DNA of 13,023 nucleotides, taken from contig JANTFK010000044.1 in NCBI GenBank assembly GCA_024763595.1, positions 1 to 13,023 on the forward strand, in the 5' to 3' direction. The stretch is from Bacteroidales bacterium (GTDB lineage Bacteria; Bacteroidota; Bacteroidia; Bacteroidales; GCA-2748055). A program made the translations under genes and the position numbers. Positions 6,297 through 13,023 of this stretch are shown here, piece after piece. Each line of letters opens with the position of its first letter. Position 1 is the stretch's first letter. The notes below the pieces were generated by a model. The model saw only the letters and a list, made by a program, of their open reading frames with translations. It was not told the origin of the DNA and made no database searches.

Positions 6297-8753
6297 ATGA
6301 AAATCTCCTACAACTGGCTCAGACAATATATTGATACCGGCCTTCCCCCCCGGGATGTCAGTGAAATTCTCACCAACATCGGGCTGGAAGTTGAGGGCAT
6401 GGAAGAGATCCAGTCGGTACAGGGCGGACTGGAGGGAGTAATCATAGGTGAAGTACTCACCTGTACCAAACACCCCAATGCGGACAAACTCTCCATTACC
6501 ACTGTTAAACTGGGGGAAGAAGAACCTGTTCAAATCGTTTGTGGAGCGTCAAATGTGGCTAAAGGACAGAAGGTTCCGGTCGCTACCATTGGTACCACAC
6601 TGTACCAGGGAGAGGAGCGCTTCACCATCAGAAAGAGCAAGATCAGAGGGGAGCTCTCCATGGGAATGATCTGTGCCGAGGATGAACTGGGACTGGGTAA
6701 TTCGCATGACGGGATCATGGTACTGGATGACGATGCGGTACCCGGTACACCGGCAGCAACCTATTTCAATGTGGAAACCGATACCGTATTCGAGATCGGC
6801 CTGACCCCCAACCGCATTGACGGTGCCTCCCACCTGGGTGTGGCCAGGGACCTGGCAGCTTACCTGAAACAAAAGGGTGAGGTGGCCCTGAAAAGACCAT
6901 CGGTGGAAGGGTTCAAAACAGACAACCATGATCTTTCCATCCCTGTGGAGATTGCAGACAGAGACGGTTGCAGGCGTTATTCCGGAATAACCATATCCGG
7001 GTTGAAAGTGCAGGATAGTCCTGCATGGCTGCAAAAACGCCTGAGATCAATCGGGCTCACCCCCATCAATAATGTGGTGGATATTACCAACTTTGTGCTG
7101 CACGAATCGGGGCAACCGCTCCATGCATTTGATGCAGATAAGATCACCGGTAACCGGGTGATCGTCAAGACATTACCTGAGGGAACCCCTTTTGTGACCC
7201 TGGATGAAGCGGAGCGTAAGCTGGTGGCAACGGACCTGATGATCTGTAACACGGAAGAAGGTATGTGCATTGCAGGTGTATTCGGAGGGGCCTATTCGGG
7301 AGTTACCGGATCCACAACCCGTGTTTTCCTGGAATCGGCCTGCTTTGATCCGGTCTATATCCGTAAAACAGCCAGGCACCACCAGCTCAGTACTGACTCC
7401 TCGTTCAGGTTTGAAAGGGGTTCGGATCCCAACCTGACCGTCTGGGCACTGAAACGGGCTGCCTTACTGATCAAAGAGATTGCAGGGGGATCCATCTCAT
7501 CGGAAGTGATGGATGAATATCCCGAACCGGAGGAAGATTTCCGTGTGGCGATCAGCTTTGCTCATGTTGACCGGCTCATAGGAAACCACATAGATCCTGA
7601 TATTATCGGGTCCATTCTGGAATCACTGGAAATAAAGATCGATCAGCGTGATGAAAAGGGAATGATTCTCCGTGTACCACCCTACAGGGTGGATGTAAAG
7701 CGGGAAGCGGACATCATTGAAGAGATCCTGCGGATCTACGGGTTCAACCGGGTGAAGACCGGGTCCGGCCTGCGGTCCACCCTCACCCATTCGGTTAAAC
7801 CGGACAAGGAGAAGGTGATCAATATGACCTCCGACCTGCTCACCGCCAAAGGATTTTATGAGATAAAATCCAACTCCCTCACCGCATCTGCCTATTATGA
7901 CAGGGACGGGCAGCAGGATCGTGAAGTGGTCCGTCTCTATAATCCATTGAGCCAGGATCTTTCCCTGATGCGAAAGAACCTGTTGTATGGCGGACTTGAG
8001 GCCATCGCTTATAATATCAACCGTAAACTTACCGATCTGAAACTCTATGAGTTTGGTAACTGCTACTACATGGATCCCGGGTCCGGCAGGGATAATCTGC
8101 CGGACAGGTATAACGAACAGTTGCATTTGGGTATTTTTCTCTCGGGCCGTTCCCAACCGGGCAACTGGAACCGGAAACCGGAAGATGCATCTTTCTATGT
8201 ACTGAAAAGCTATGTGGAATCTGTACTGATCAAACTGGGTATAGATACCCTGGACCTTCAATCGGCCGGATCAGACAATCCGGACTACACCGAAGGCATG
8301 GTGTATGGTTCCGGGGGAGAGACACTGGTGGAAATGGGAATTGTCGCACCCGGTTTATTGAAACAGTTCGATATCAGGCAACCGGTGTTTGCTGCAGAAT
8401 TTAACTGGGATCATCTTTTACAGCTGCTGCCCGGCCACCGGATCCTGTTCAAACCGCTCCCCAGGTTCCAGGTGGTTACACGCGATTTCTCCCTGATGCT
8501 TGACAGGCAGGTAACCTTTGAGTCGCTCCGTGCACTGGCCTATAAAACAGAAAAAAAGCTACTGAAGAAGGTCACCCTCTTTGATGTATATGAGGGGGAT
8601 AAGATCGAAAAAGGGAAAAAATCCTACGCCCTCTCCTTCACCCTGCTGGATGAAGAAAAAACCCTGACCGATCAGCAGATCGACGGGGTCATGATGAAGA
8701 TTGCAAAGGCATATGAAAAAGCCTTTTCCGCCATTGTCAGGGGAATGAATTAG
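6297..8753 (+). CDS. pheT: Phenylalanine--tRNA ligase beta subunit
   Basis: PheT is the large subunit of the cytoplasmic alpha2-beta2 phenylalanyl-tRNA synthetase and carries tRNA binding and editing of misacylated Tyr-tRNA(Phe). At 818 residues it is full length for the bacterial family. Domains in order: an N-terminal segment beginning MKISYNWLRQYIDTGL; an EMAP/OB-fold tRNA-binding domain at about 40-150 (TCTKHPNADKLSI); the B3/4 editing domain at about 210-385 (GLTPINNVVDITNFVLHE and the FRFERGSDPN segment after it); B5 at about 402-475 (IIEEILRIYGFNR); the catalytic-like core at about 480-705; and a C-terminal FDX-ACB anticodon-binding domain at about 720-818 (FQVVTRDFS). The alpha subunit gene pheS is not adjacent, as is common in Bacteroidetes. 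The macro-domain gene starts only 2 bp after its stop. Confidence 0.98.
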   Translation: MKISYNWLRQYIDTGLPPRDVSEILTNIGLEVEGMEEIQSVQGGLEGVIIGEVLTCTKHPNADKLSITTVKLGEEEPVQIVCGASNVAKGQKVPVATIGTTLYQGEERFTIRKSKIRGELSMGMICAEDELGLGNSHDGIMVLDDDAVPGTPAATYFNVETDTVFEIGLTPNRIDGASHLGVARDLAAYLKQKGEVALKRPSVEGFKTDNHDLSIPVEIADRDGCRRYSGITISGLKVQDSPAWLQKRLRSIGLTPINNVVDITNFVLHESGQPLHAFDADKITGNRVIVKTLPEGTPFVTLDEAERKLVATDLMICNTEEGMCIAGVFGGAYSGVTGSTTRVFLESACFDPVYIRKTARHHQLSTDSSFRFERGSDPNLTVWALKRAALLIKEIAGGSISSEVMDEYPEPEEDFRVAISFAHVDRLIGNHIDPDIIGSILESLEIKIDQRDEKGMILRVPPYRVDVKREADIIEEILRIYGFNRVKTGSGLRSTLTHSVKPDKEKVINMTSDLLTAKGFYEIKSNSLTASAYYDRDGQQDREVVRLYNPLSQDLSLMRKNLLYGGLEAIAYNINRKLTDLKLYEFGNCYYMDPGSGRDNLPDRYNEQLHLGIFLSGRSQPGNWNRKPEDASFYVLKSYVESVLIKLGIDTLDLQSAGSDNPDYTEGMVYGSGGETLVEMGIVAPGLLKQFDIRQPVFAAEFNWDHLLQLLPGHRILFKPLPRFQVVTRDFSLMLDRQVTFESLRALAYKTEKKLLKKVTLFDVYEGDKIEKGKKSYALSFTLLDEEKTLTDQQIDGVMMKIAKAYEKAFSAIVRGMN

Positions 8754-8755
8754 CC

Positions 8756-9283
8756 ATGCCAGCCGGAATCAGTCTGATCAGGGGGGATATCACCCGTATT
8801 GAAGCAGATGCCATTGTAAATGCAGCCAACAGAACATTGCTGGGCGGAGGAGGGGTGGACGGTGCCATACACCGGGCAGCCGGACCCGGCCTGCTTGAGG
8901 CATGCCGGAAATTACACGGATGTGATACCGGTGATGCCAGGATCACACCTGGGTTCAGGTTGCCTGCCAGATATGTGATCCATGCCGTTGGCCCTGTTTG
9001 GCGGGGTGGTGATCACCATGAACCCGAACTGCTGGCACAGTGTTACAGACGATCACTGCAACTGGCCCTGGAGTACAGGTGTAAAACCATCGCTTTCCCC
9101 AACATCTCCACTGGCGTTTACGGATTCCCAAAGGAACCGGCAGCCGGCATCGCCATTGGGACCGTTGATGATTTCCTGCGCCGGAAGGGCCCGGTGATGG
9201 AGGTCATCTTCGTAGTCTTTGACCCGGAAAATGAAATGCTGTACAGGGAAAGAATAAAGAATATTGAAGCTCAGCGCAGCTAA
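8756..9283 (+). CDS. MacroD-type macro-domain protein (probable ADP-ribosyl / O-acetyl-ADP-ribose hydrolase)
   Basis: This 175-residue single-domain protein matches the MacroD/YmdB class. DAIVNAANRTLLGGGGVDGA (18-37) holds the ADP-ribose-binding NAAN (22-25) and the GGGGVDG loop with D35, the residue linked to catalysis in this class. NISTGVYGFP (116-125) is the second phosphate-binding loop. Members remove ADP-ribose from acidic side chains or deacetylate O-acetyl-ADP-ribose in the cytoplasm. All key residues are retained, so activity is likely. It starts 2 bp after the pheT stop, which suggests the two are cotranscribed and possibly coupled. The last four codons form the first copy of a short repeat that recurs just after the stop (9268-9346), so the extreme C-terminus may be recently altered. 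Which substrate it acts on is not shown. Confidence 0.95.
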   Translation: MPAGISLIRGDITRIEADAIVNAANRTLLGGGGVDGAIHRAAGPGLLEACRKLHGCDTGDARITPGFRLPARYVIHAVGPVWRGGDHHEPELLAQCYRRSLQLALEYRCKTIAFPNISTGVYGFPKEPAAGIAIGTVDDFLRRKGPVMEVIFVVFDPENEMLYRERIKNIEAQRS

Positions 9284-9346
9284 CATGGCCTGCGAGCTCA
9301 GTGCAGCAAATGTGGTAGCGGGATTGACTAACTCCGCTGCAGAGCT
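9268..9346. repeat. Repeat cluster at the end of the macro gene and convergent intergenic region
   Basis: AGCTCAGCGCAGC (9268-9280, the end of the macro coding sequence just before TAA) recurs as AGCTCAGTGCAGC (9295-9307) with one mismatch. A third, inverted, near-copy, GCTGCAGAGCT, lies at 9336-9346. The second and third copies can pair (AGCTC/GAGCT and TGC/GCA, with an inner AGCGG at 9317-9321 against CCGCT at 9334-9338), giving an imperfect hairpin. TAACATGGC also occurs twice (9281-9289 and 9352-9360). There is no run of T after the hairpin on either strand, so it is not a standard intrinsic terminator, although it lies where two convergent genes end. The rest of the gap to 9382 shows nothing else. 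Confidence 0.5.
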
Positions 9347-9382
9347 ACCTTTAACATGGCGGTGCCAATACGCTCGCGTAAT

Positions 9383-10120
9383 TCAGAACCTGTAGCCAAA
9401 GGCCACCGCGTAACGGAAATTGGTAAATCTGAACCTGGCTTCCGCCTCTGCCGATACAGGAATGGTGATGGGATCATATCCCAGCCAGTCGAGCCGTTTA
9501 TTGATCTCCTCTTCGATCAGGGGAATCACCTCAGAGGCAAAATGGGAATCCACGGAGAACTTTATCCGGTTCCATCCACTTCTCGGACCTGCAAACATCA
9601 GGTCCACTACGAACCGTTCCCTGAACCTGAACTGGTATCCAAGCTGCAGCCCAACACCCAGTTCCCTGAAATTGGCAGCCCCTCCCACATCCATATATTC
9701 AGTCCCGTTCCAGTAATTGAAGCGCAGATCCCCGTCCAGCCTTGTGAGCCGGGTGTATAATCCGGTATAGAACCCGGTCTGGCTCCCCCCGCACCCGCAG
9801 AAGTCAAAATAGTAGCGCAACTCCGGGGTCACACTGTAACCACGGAGCCCTCTTGTATCACTGGTCAGTAAAAAATTACCCAGCCCCAGTACCTTGGGGA
9901 TCTTGCCACCCCACTTATACCCGGCCCCCAGGAGGAGGGCCCAGTGTTGATCCAGGGGATATTCATAGAACAGGGAGAGATTTTTAAGGGGAAGTGCTGC
10001 ACTATTCAGCTTGAGTGTATGACCATGTAAAGGACCGGTTCCGGGCTGCCCGTGCAGCATAAATGCAACCAACAGGAAAACCATTATTACCAGGTACGTT
10101 TTACGGAGCAGATTATTCAT
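9383..10120 (-). CDS. Probable outer-membrane beta-barrel protein, DUF3575-like
   Basis: This 245-residue exported protein has an N-terminal hydrophobic signal ending ...FMLHGQ (about residue 24). The mature part has the alternating aromatic strands and GY/YxF turns of a small outer-membrane barrel (for instance ALLLGAGYKW, TPELRYYFDF, VGLQLGYQFRF) and ends in a terminal aromatic FGYRF, the usual barrel C-terminus. The pattern LKLNSAALPLKNLSLFYEYP near the mature N-terminus resembles DUF3575 proteins, but I cannot confirm that. FCGCGGSQTG, in the middle, holds two cysteines. A GTG-started extension of nine residues (to 10147) is possible; I prefer the ATG at 10118-10120 because it directly begins the signal peptide with a basic n-region. 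Function is unknown. It is divergent from the DUF4251 gene across 83 bp. Confidence 0.7.
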   Translation of the reverse strand: MNNLLRKTYLVIMVFLLVAFMLHGQPGTGPLHGHTLKLNSAALPLKNLSLFYEYPLDQHWALLLGAGYKWGGKIPKVLGLGNFLLTSDTRGLRGYSVTPELRYYFDFCGCGGSQTGFYTGLYTRLTRLDGDLRFNYWNGTEYMDVGGAANFRELGVGLQLGYQFRFRERFVVDLMFAGPRSGWNRIKFSVDSHFASEVIPLIEEEINKRLDWLGYDPITIPVSAEAEARFRFTNFRYAVAFGYRF

Positions 10121-10203
10121 TTTTGGCAGAATTTTTGTGCTATACACTGTAACACGATAACAATTGATTAATGTTAGAAATATATTGAATAAAACCTATT
10201 GAG

Positions 10204-10764
10204 ATGAAAAGAGTTATAAGTATAGTTGTGGTAGCTGTTCTGGCACTTCCTTCCTTTTCCCAGGAGTTGAGCAAAAAGGAGCGGAAGCAAATGGAAAAAG
10301 AGTTAAAAAAAGAACAGCAGGCTGAAGAGGCAGCCAGGATGGCAGAAATGGTCGATATGATGGTGACCCACCAGCGTTTTGTGCTTGAGGCAGATCGCCT
10401 GACAGATAAAAGGGGGAATACCGTCAATGTGATCTCCACAATTAATTTTGTGGCAGCTGACTCTATCCATGGTGTTGTTCAGATAGGGAGCAACTCCTAT
10501 GTGGGATCAAATGGGGTGGGGGGCGTTACCGTAGAGGGACCCATCACCGATTACAACTATAAAAAGAACAAGAAGAACGGGACCTACTCCATCAATTATA
10601 CACTGGGAACAAGGGTGGGAACCTATGACATACAAATGTCTGTTTTCCGGAACGGAAGGGCCGACGCCACAGTAACCTCCATGGTATGGTCGGGAAAAAT
10701 TCGCTATTCGGGATATCTTTTTCCGCCGGGTATGTCGAAAGTCTATAAGGGAACTTCCTTCTGA
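10204..10764 (+). CDS. Exported DUF4251 domain-containing protein
   Basis: This 186-residue protein has a short signal peptide ending LPSFSQ (about residue 20), a highly charged, probably helical segment from 21 to 47 (KKERKQMEKELKKEQQ), and then a DUF4251-like domain. The domain shows the family's order of features: F-LEADR, VSTINFVAADSIHGVVQIGS-type strands, the glycine-rich GSNGVGGVTVEGPI, and a C-terminal IRYSGYLFPPGMSKVYKG. DUF4251 is a beta-rich family found almost only in Bacteroidetes; its function is unknown. The Lys/Glu-rich helix after the signal could be a coiled coil. It is transcribed divergently from the barrel-protein gene and ends 15 bp from the tail of the convergent acyl-CoA synthetase gene, with no visible terminator between them. 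Confidence 0.86.
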   Translation: MKRVISIVVVAVLALPSFSQELSKKERKQMEKELKKEQQAEEAARMAEMVDMMVTHQRFVLEADRLTDKRGNTVNVISTINFVAADSIHGVVQIGSNSYVGSNGVGGVTVEGPITDYNYKKNKKNGTYSINYTLGTRVGTYDIQMSVFRNGRADATVTSMVWSGKIRYSGYLFPPGMSKVYKGTSF

Positions 10765-10779
10765 GAACCCATCGTCCGA

Positions 10780-12441
10780 CTACTCCTCCAGTTTATAAAG
10801 GAAGCGTTTTATACTGCGTTTGGGGGTTTTCTCGAACTCGGTGTCATGAATATGGATTTTCTGCAATTTTTCATAGACTGTTAACTGCTCGTTAACCGTC
10901 TTCCTGTTCTCTTCCATTTTTGCTTCCAGTTCACCCTCTACACCGCCTGTTTTCACCTGGTCCGCATCGGGAAAAACCAGTGCCTCCAGACGGTGATCCT
11001 TGTTCATCAGGACTACTGCTTCACTGATATAGGGGAGATTAGCAAGCCTTGCTTCGATCTCTTCCGGGTAAATGTTCTGTCCGGAGGGGCCCAGCAGCAT
11101 ATTCTTGATCCTCCCCCTGATATAAATGTAGCCCTCACCATCGGTAACTCCCAGGTCCCCTGTATGGAGCCAGCCCTCCTCATCGATGGTTTCCCGGGTA
11201 GCCTCTTCATGCTTATAATAACCCTCCATCAGGTTCTCCCCCTTTACCAGGATCTCCCCGGGTTCATTGTAAGGATCAGAGGAATCGATCTTCAGTTCCA
11301 TGATATCGAGTATTTTCCCGCTGGACCCTCTCCTGGTGGTCTTCCAGCCGTCATAGGAGATCAGCGGGCCACATTCGGTCATGCCGTACCCGATGGTGTA
11401 TGGGAACCTGATGCGGTTCATAAATGCCTCCACCTCTGCACTCAGGGCCGCCCCTCCCAGCACCGCTTCCCGGAAATTGCCTCCGAAGGATTCAATCAGC
11501 TTTTGACGTATTTTTCCGTAGATGATATGATTAATACCCGGTATCCGGGTAAGTATTTTCATGGATCTCTTTTGCAGAGTGGGTTGTAATTTCTTTTTAT
11601 AGAGTTTCTCAAAGAAAATCGGGGTAAACATGATCAGGCTTGGCCGGATTTCCGCAAAAGCCTTCAGGATAACAGGAGTGGCCGGGATCTTTCCCAGGAT
11701 GGTCACATGAACCCCCTTTGCCAGCGGAAAAAGGAAGTCGAAAGCGCATCCGTAACAGTGGGCCAGGGGAAGGATAGCCAGCATCTGTTCCCCGGGATTC
11801 AGTTCCATGTGCCGGATGGCAAAATCGATGTTCCCCGCCAGACTGTTGGCCGTGAGCACCACCCCTTTGCTGAACCCGGTGGTTCCGGAGGTATAATTAA
11901 TCTCTACGACCTCGCTGTTGTCCACCCCGGCATACCTGATATGTTCCCGGTTAAAGTTACCTGCATATTTCTTTTCAAACCGCTCCCCAACCTGTTCAAA
12001 GGCTTTCTTCATCCTGGCAGATGGTTTTGCTGACAGCAGGGAGAAGTCATCCAGTGCAATAATGGCCTTCAATTGCTTCATTTCATCCTCTGACAAAGTT
12101 CCCATGATCTGTTTATCCACCAGAAGCAAAACAGCATCGGAGTGGTTGATGATGGTGTGGGCGTCAGCTGGTTTAAAGTCGGACAGGACAGGAACCGCCA
12201 CTGCTCCATAGGTAATTGCACTCATGAATGAGATGCACCAGTGGGCGGAGTTCTTTCCGAAAATGGCGATCTTATCCCCTTTCTCCACACCCAGCTCTCC
12301 GTAGAGCAGGTGAAGCCTGGCTACCCGGGCGGCCATTTCGCCATAAGAATAGGTAACACCCTGGTAATCGGAGAGGGCCGAATGGTCCCAGTTCTCCGCA
12401 AAGCTCTTTTCATAAAGCCTGATAAAATTTCGCCGGATCAT
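10780..12441 (-). CDS. AMP-binding long-chain acyl-CoA synthetase-like enzyme
   Basis: This 553-residue adenylate-forming enzyme activates a carboxylic acid with ATP, most probably a fatty acid, to an acyl-CoA. Conserved motifs are present: YTSGTTGFSKG (183-193, A3 phosphate loop), GYGMTECGP (351-359, A5), GWLHTGDLG (423-431, A7) and YIRGRIKNMLLGPSGQNIYP (440-459, A8 hinge). The C-terminal A10 motif is unusual: KTPKRSIKRF (538-547) puts serine 543 where the catalytic lysine of TPTGKIKR-type motifs is expected, with K541 and K545 nearby. I recall similar TPK-SIKR ends in related Bacteroidetes proteins, so it may be a family trait rather than a defect. The protein has no signal peptide and is probably cytoplasmic or membrane-associated. 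It is divergent from purL and convergent with the DUF4251 gene; no pathway partners adjoin it. Confidence 0.92.
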   Translation of the reverse strand: MIRRNFIRLYEKSFAENWDHSALSDYQGVTYSYGEMAARVARLHLLYGELGVEKGDKIAIFGKNSAHWCISFMSAITYGAVAVPVLSDFKPADAHTIINHSDAVLLLVDKQIMGTLSEDEMKQLKAIIALDDFSLLSAKPSARMKKAFEQVGERFEKKYAGNFNREHIRYAGVDNSEVVEINYTSGTTGFSKGVVLTANSLAGNIDFAIRHMELNPGEQMLAILPLAHCYGCAFDFLFPLAKGVHVTILGKIPATPVILKAFAEIRPSLIMFTPIFFEKLYKKKLQPTLQKRSMKILTRIPGINHIIYGKIRQKLIESFGGNFREAVLGGAALSAEVEAFMNRIRFPYTIGYGMTECGPLISYDGWKTTRRGSSGKILDIMELKIDSSDPYNEPGEILVKGENLMEGYYKHEEATRETIDEEGWLHTGDLGVTDGEGYIYIRGRIKNMLLGPSGQNIYPEEIEARLANLPYISEAVVLMNKDHRLEALVFPDADQVKTGGVEGELEAKMEENRKTVNEQLTVYEKLQKIHIHDTEFEKTPKRSIKRFLYKLEE

Positions 12442-12463
12442 GGATGTGCAGTTTTGATGTATC

Positions 12464-12471
12464 TAAATATA
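12464..12471 (-). promoter_or_regulatory. Putative -7 promoter box for the AMP-binding enzyme gene
   Basis: The minus strand reads TATATTTA, seven of eight positions of TAnnTTTG, 22 bases before the start codon. A T-rich stretch (TTTTTT) lies about 18-24 bases further upstream, near where a -33 element would be. The position matches that of the other boxes in this window, but the match is imperfect. Confidence 0.35.
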
Positions 12472-12498
12472 AGCAATCCTGTCAATGTTAAAAAACGC

Positions 12499-12529
12499 TT
12501 TATTCTATTCGGGAGATCGGCTATCTTTG
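12499..12529 (+). promoter_or_regulatory. Putative Bacteroidetes promoter for purL
   Basis: TATCTTTG at 12522-12529 is an exact TAnnTTTG -7 box. TTTA at 12499-12502, 19 bases upstream, differs by one base from the TTTG -33 consensus and has the expected spacing. The purL ATG follows 37 bases after the box, which leaves a normal short leader. This is the best promoter candidate in the window. Confidence 0.6.
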
Positions 12530-12566
12530 CATCATCTTCCCAGATGTTCATAAAAACGACATACAG

Positions 12567-13023
12567 ATGATCTGTTTCTTCCAGGTTCCCGACAACAAAA
12601 TGATTGCGATTGAGGTTTCCCGGCAACTCCTGCCAGATGCCAGGCAGAAGCTCCAATGGTTATTCGGGGGAGCCACCTGCCTGGAGGAAAAGCACATCGA
12701 TGGTTATTTTGTGGGGCCCAGGAAAGAGATGATCACTCCCTGGAGTACCAATGCGGTAGAGATCACACAAAACATGGGAATCAGCGGACTGCATAGAATT
12801 GAAGCGTTTTTCCGGGTGGAAGGAGCGGAGGCCGCATTCGACCCCATGCTGCAGGCACTCTACAATGGCCTTGACCAGCAACTCTTTACCATTGAACGCA
12901 AACCGGAACCCATTCTGGAGATCTCAGATATAGCTGCCTATAACAGGCAGGAAGGGTTGGCACTGAATGCAGAAGAGATTGCCTACCTGGAGGAAGTGAG
13001 TAATCGCATTGGCCGGAATCTTA
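12567..13023 (+). CDS. purL: Phosphoribosylformylglycinamidine synthase, N-terminal part (cut by the window edge)
   Basis: The frame is open from the ATG at 12567 to the right edge, giving 152 complete codons. The product begins MICFFQVPDNKMIAIEVS and contains YFVGPRKEMITPWSTNAVE (47-65) continuing into ITQNMG, then FDPMLQALYNGLDQQLFTIE (91-110), PEPILEISDI and YNRQEGLALNAEEIAYL (125-141). These match the N-terminal domain of the large, single-chain PurL (about 1200 residues) of Bacteroidetes and gammaproteobacteria. The enzyme converts FGAR to FGAM with ATP and glutamine, the fourth step of purine synthesis. The PRK-MITPWSTNAVEI segment is highly conserved. The catalytic and glutaminase domains lie beyond the window. 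A matching promoter lies upstream. Confidence 0.96.
   Translation, partial: MICFFQVPDNKMIAIEVSRQLLPDARQKLQWLFGGATCLEEKHIDGYFVGPRKEMITPWSTNAVEITQNMGISGLHRIEAFFRVEGAEAAFDPMLQALYNGLDQQLFTIERKPEPILEISDIAAYNRQEGLALNAEEIAYLEEVSNRIGRNL

Noticed and set aside
7623..8261. 212-residue open frame on the minus strand inside pheT
   Set aside because: It lies antisense to an unmistakable pheT, shows no family motifs, and is the type of shadow frame expected opposite a GC-balanced coding region.
8756..9283. Macro domain as part of an anti-phage or toxin-antitoxin system
   Set aside because: There is no ADP-ribosyltransferase toxin (DarT-like), integrase or other defence gene nearby, and the protein is of the MacroD class rather than the DarG class.
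9295..9346. Intrinsic terminator between the convergent macro and beta-barrel genes
   Set aside because: The hairpin is imperfect, with a large internal loop, and no T-tract follows on either strand.
10121..10147. GTG-started N-terminal extension of the beta-barrel protein
   Set aside because: The extra nine residues precede a normal signal peptide beginning at the ATG at 10118-10120, and GTG has no supporting ribosome-binding sequence.
10993..11589. 198-residue open frame on the plus strand inside the AMP-binding enzyme gene
   Set aside because: It is antisense to conserved motifs A5-A8 of the enzyme and has no recognisable domain.

Overview
The window looks like a chromosomal housekeeping stretch of a Bacteroidota (Bacteroidetes) bacterium, probably of the Bacteroidales/Marinilabiliales type. 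The reasons are: a GldF/GldG ABC-transporter pair; a PurL whose N-terminus is of the long Bacteroidetes type; a DUF4251 protein and a probable DUF3575-like barrel protein; predicted signal peptides that all place glutamine at the cleavage site; weak or absent Shine-Dalgarno sequences; and TAnnTTTG-type -7 promoter boxes in front of several transcription units. I see no phage, transposon, CRISPR, tRNA or rRNA.

Layout. (1) Positions 1-4635, minus strand, tightly packed: surE, a 97-residue three-helix membrane protein, lpxB, a SpoIID/LytB-domain exported protein, gldF, and the 5' part of gldG, which runs off the left edge. Gaps are short or negative, so this reads as one envelope-centred operon (nucleotidase, lipid A disaccharide synthesis, peptidoglycan-acting protein, ABC exporter). 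(2) Positions 4636-4773: divergent AT-rich intergenic region with a -7 box for surE and an inverted repeat before the next gene. (3) Positions 4774-9283, plus strand: HtrA-like serine protease with a PDZ domain, NUDIX hydrolase, pheT, and a MacroD-type macro-domain protein. pheT appears to have its own promoter in the 46-bp gap before it. (4) Positions 9284-9382: convergent gap with small direct and inverted repeats. (5) Positions 9383-10764: two divergent genes for exported proteins of unknown role, a probable beta-barrel protein (minus) and a DUF4251 protein (plus). (6) Positions 10780-12441, minus: acyl-CoA synthetase-like AMP-binding enzyme. (7) Positions 12442-12566: divergent promoter region. 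(8) Positions 12567-13023, plus: the 5' end of purL, cut by the right edge.

I found no clearly new multi-gene system. The points most worth a second look are the unstudied small membrane protein translationally coupled between surE and lpxB, the serine at the expected catalytic-lysine position of the AMP-binding enzyme, the macro-domain and NUDIX genes flanking pheT, the repeat cluster after the macro gene, and the agreement of promoter boxes and signal-peptide ends with Bacteroidetes-specific rules. There is no gene-free stretch longer than about 140 bases.
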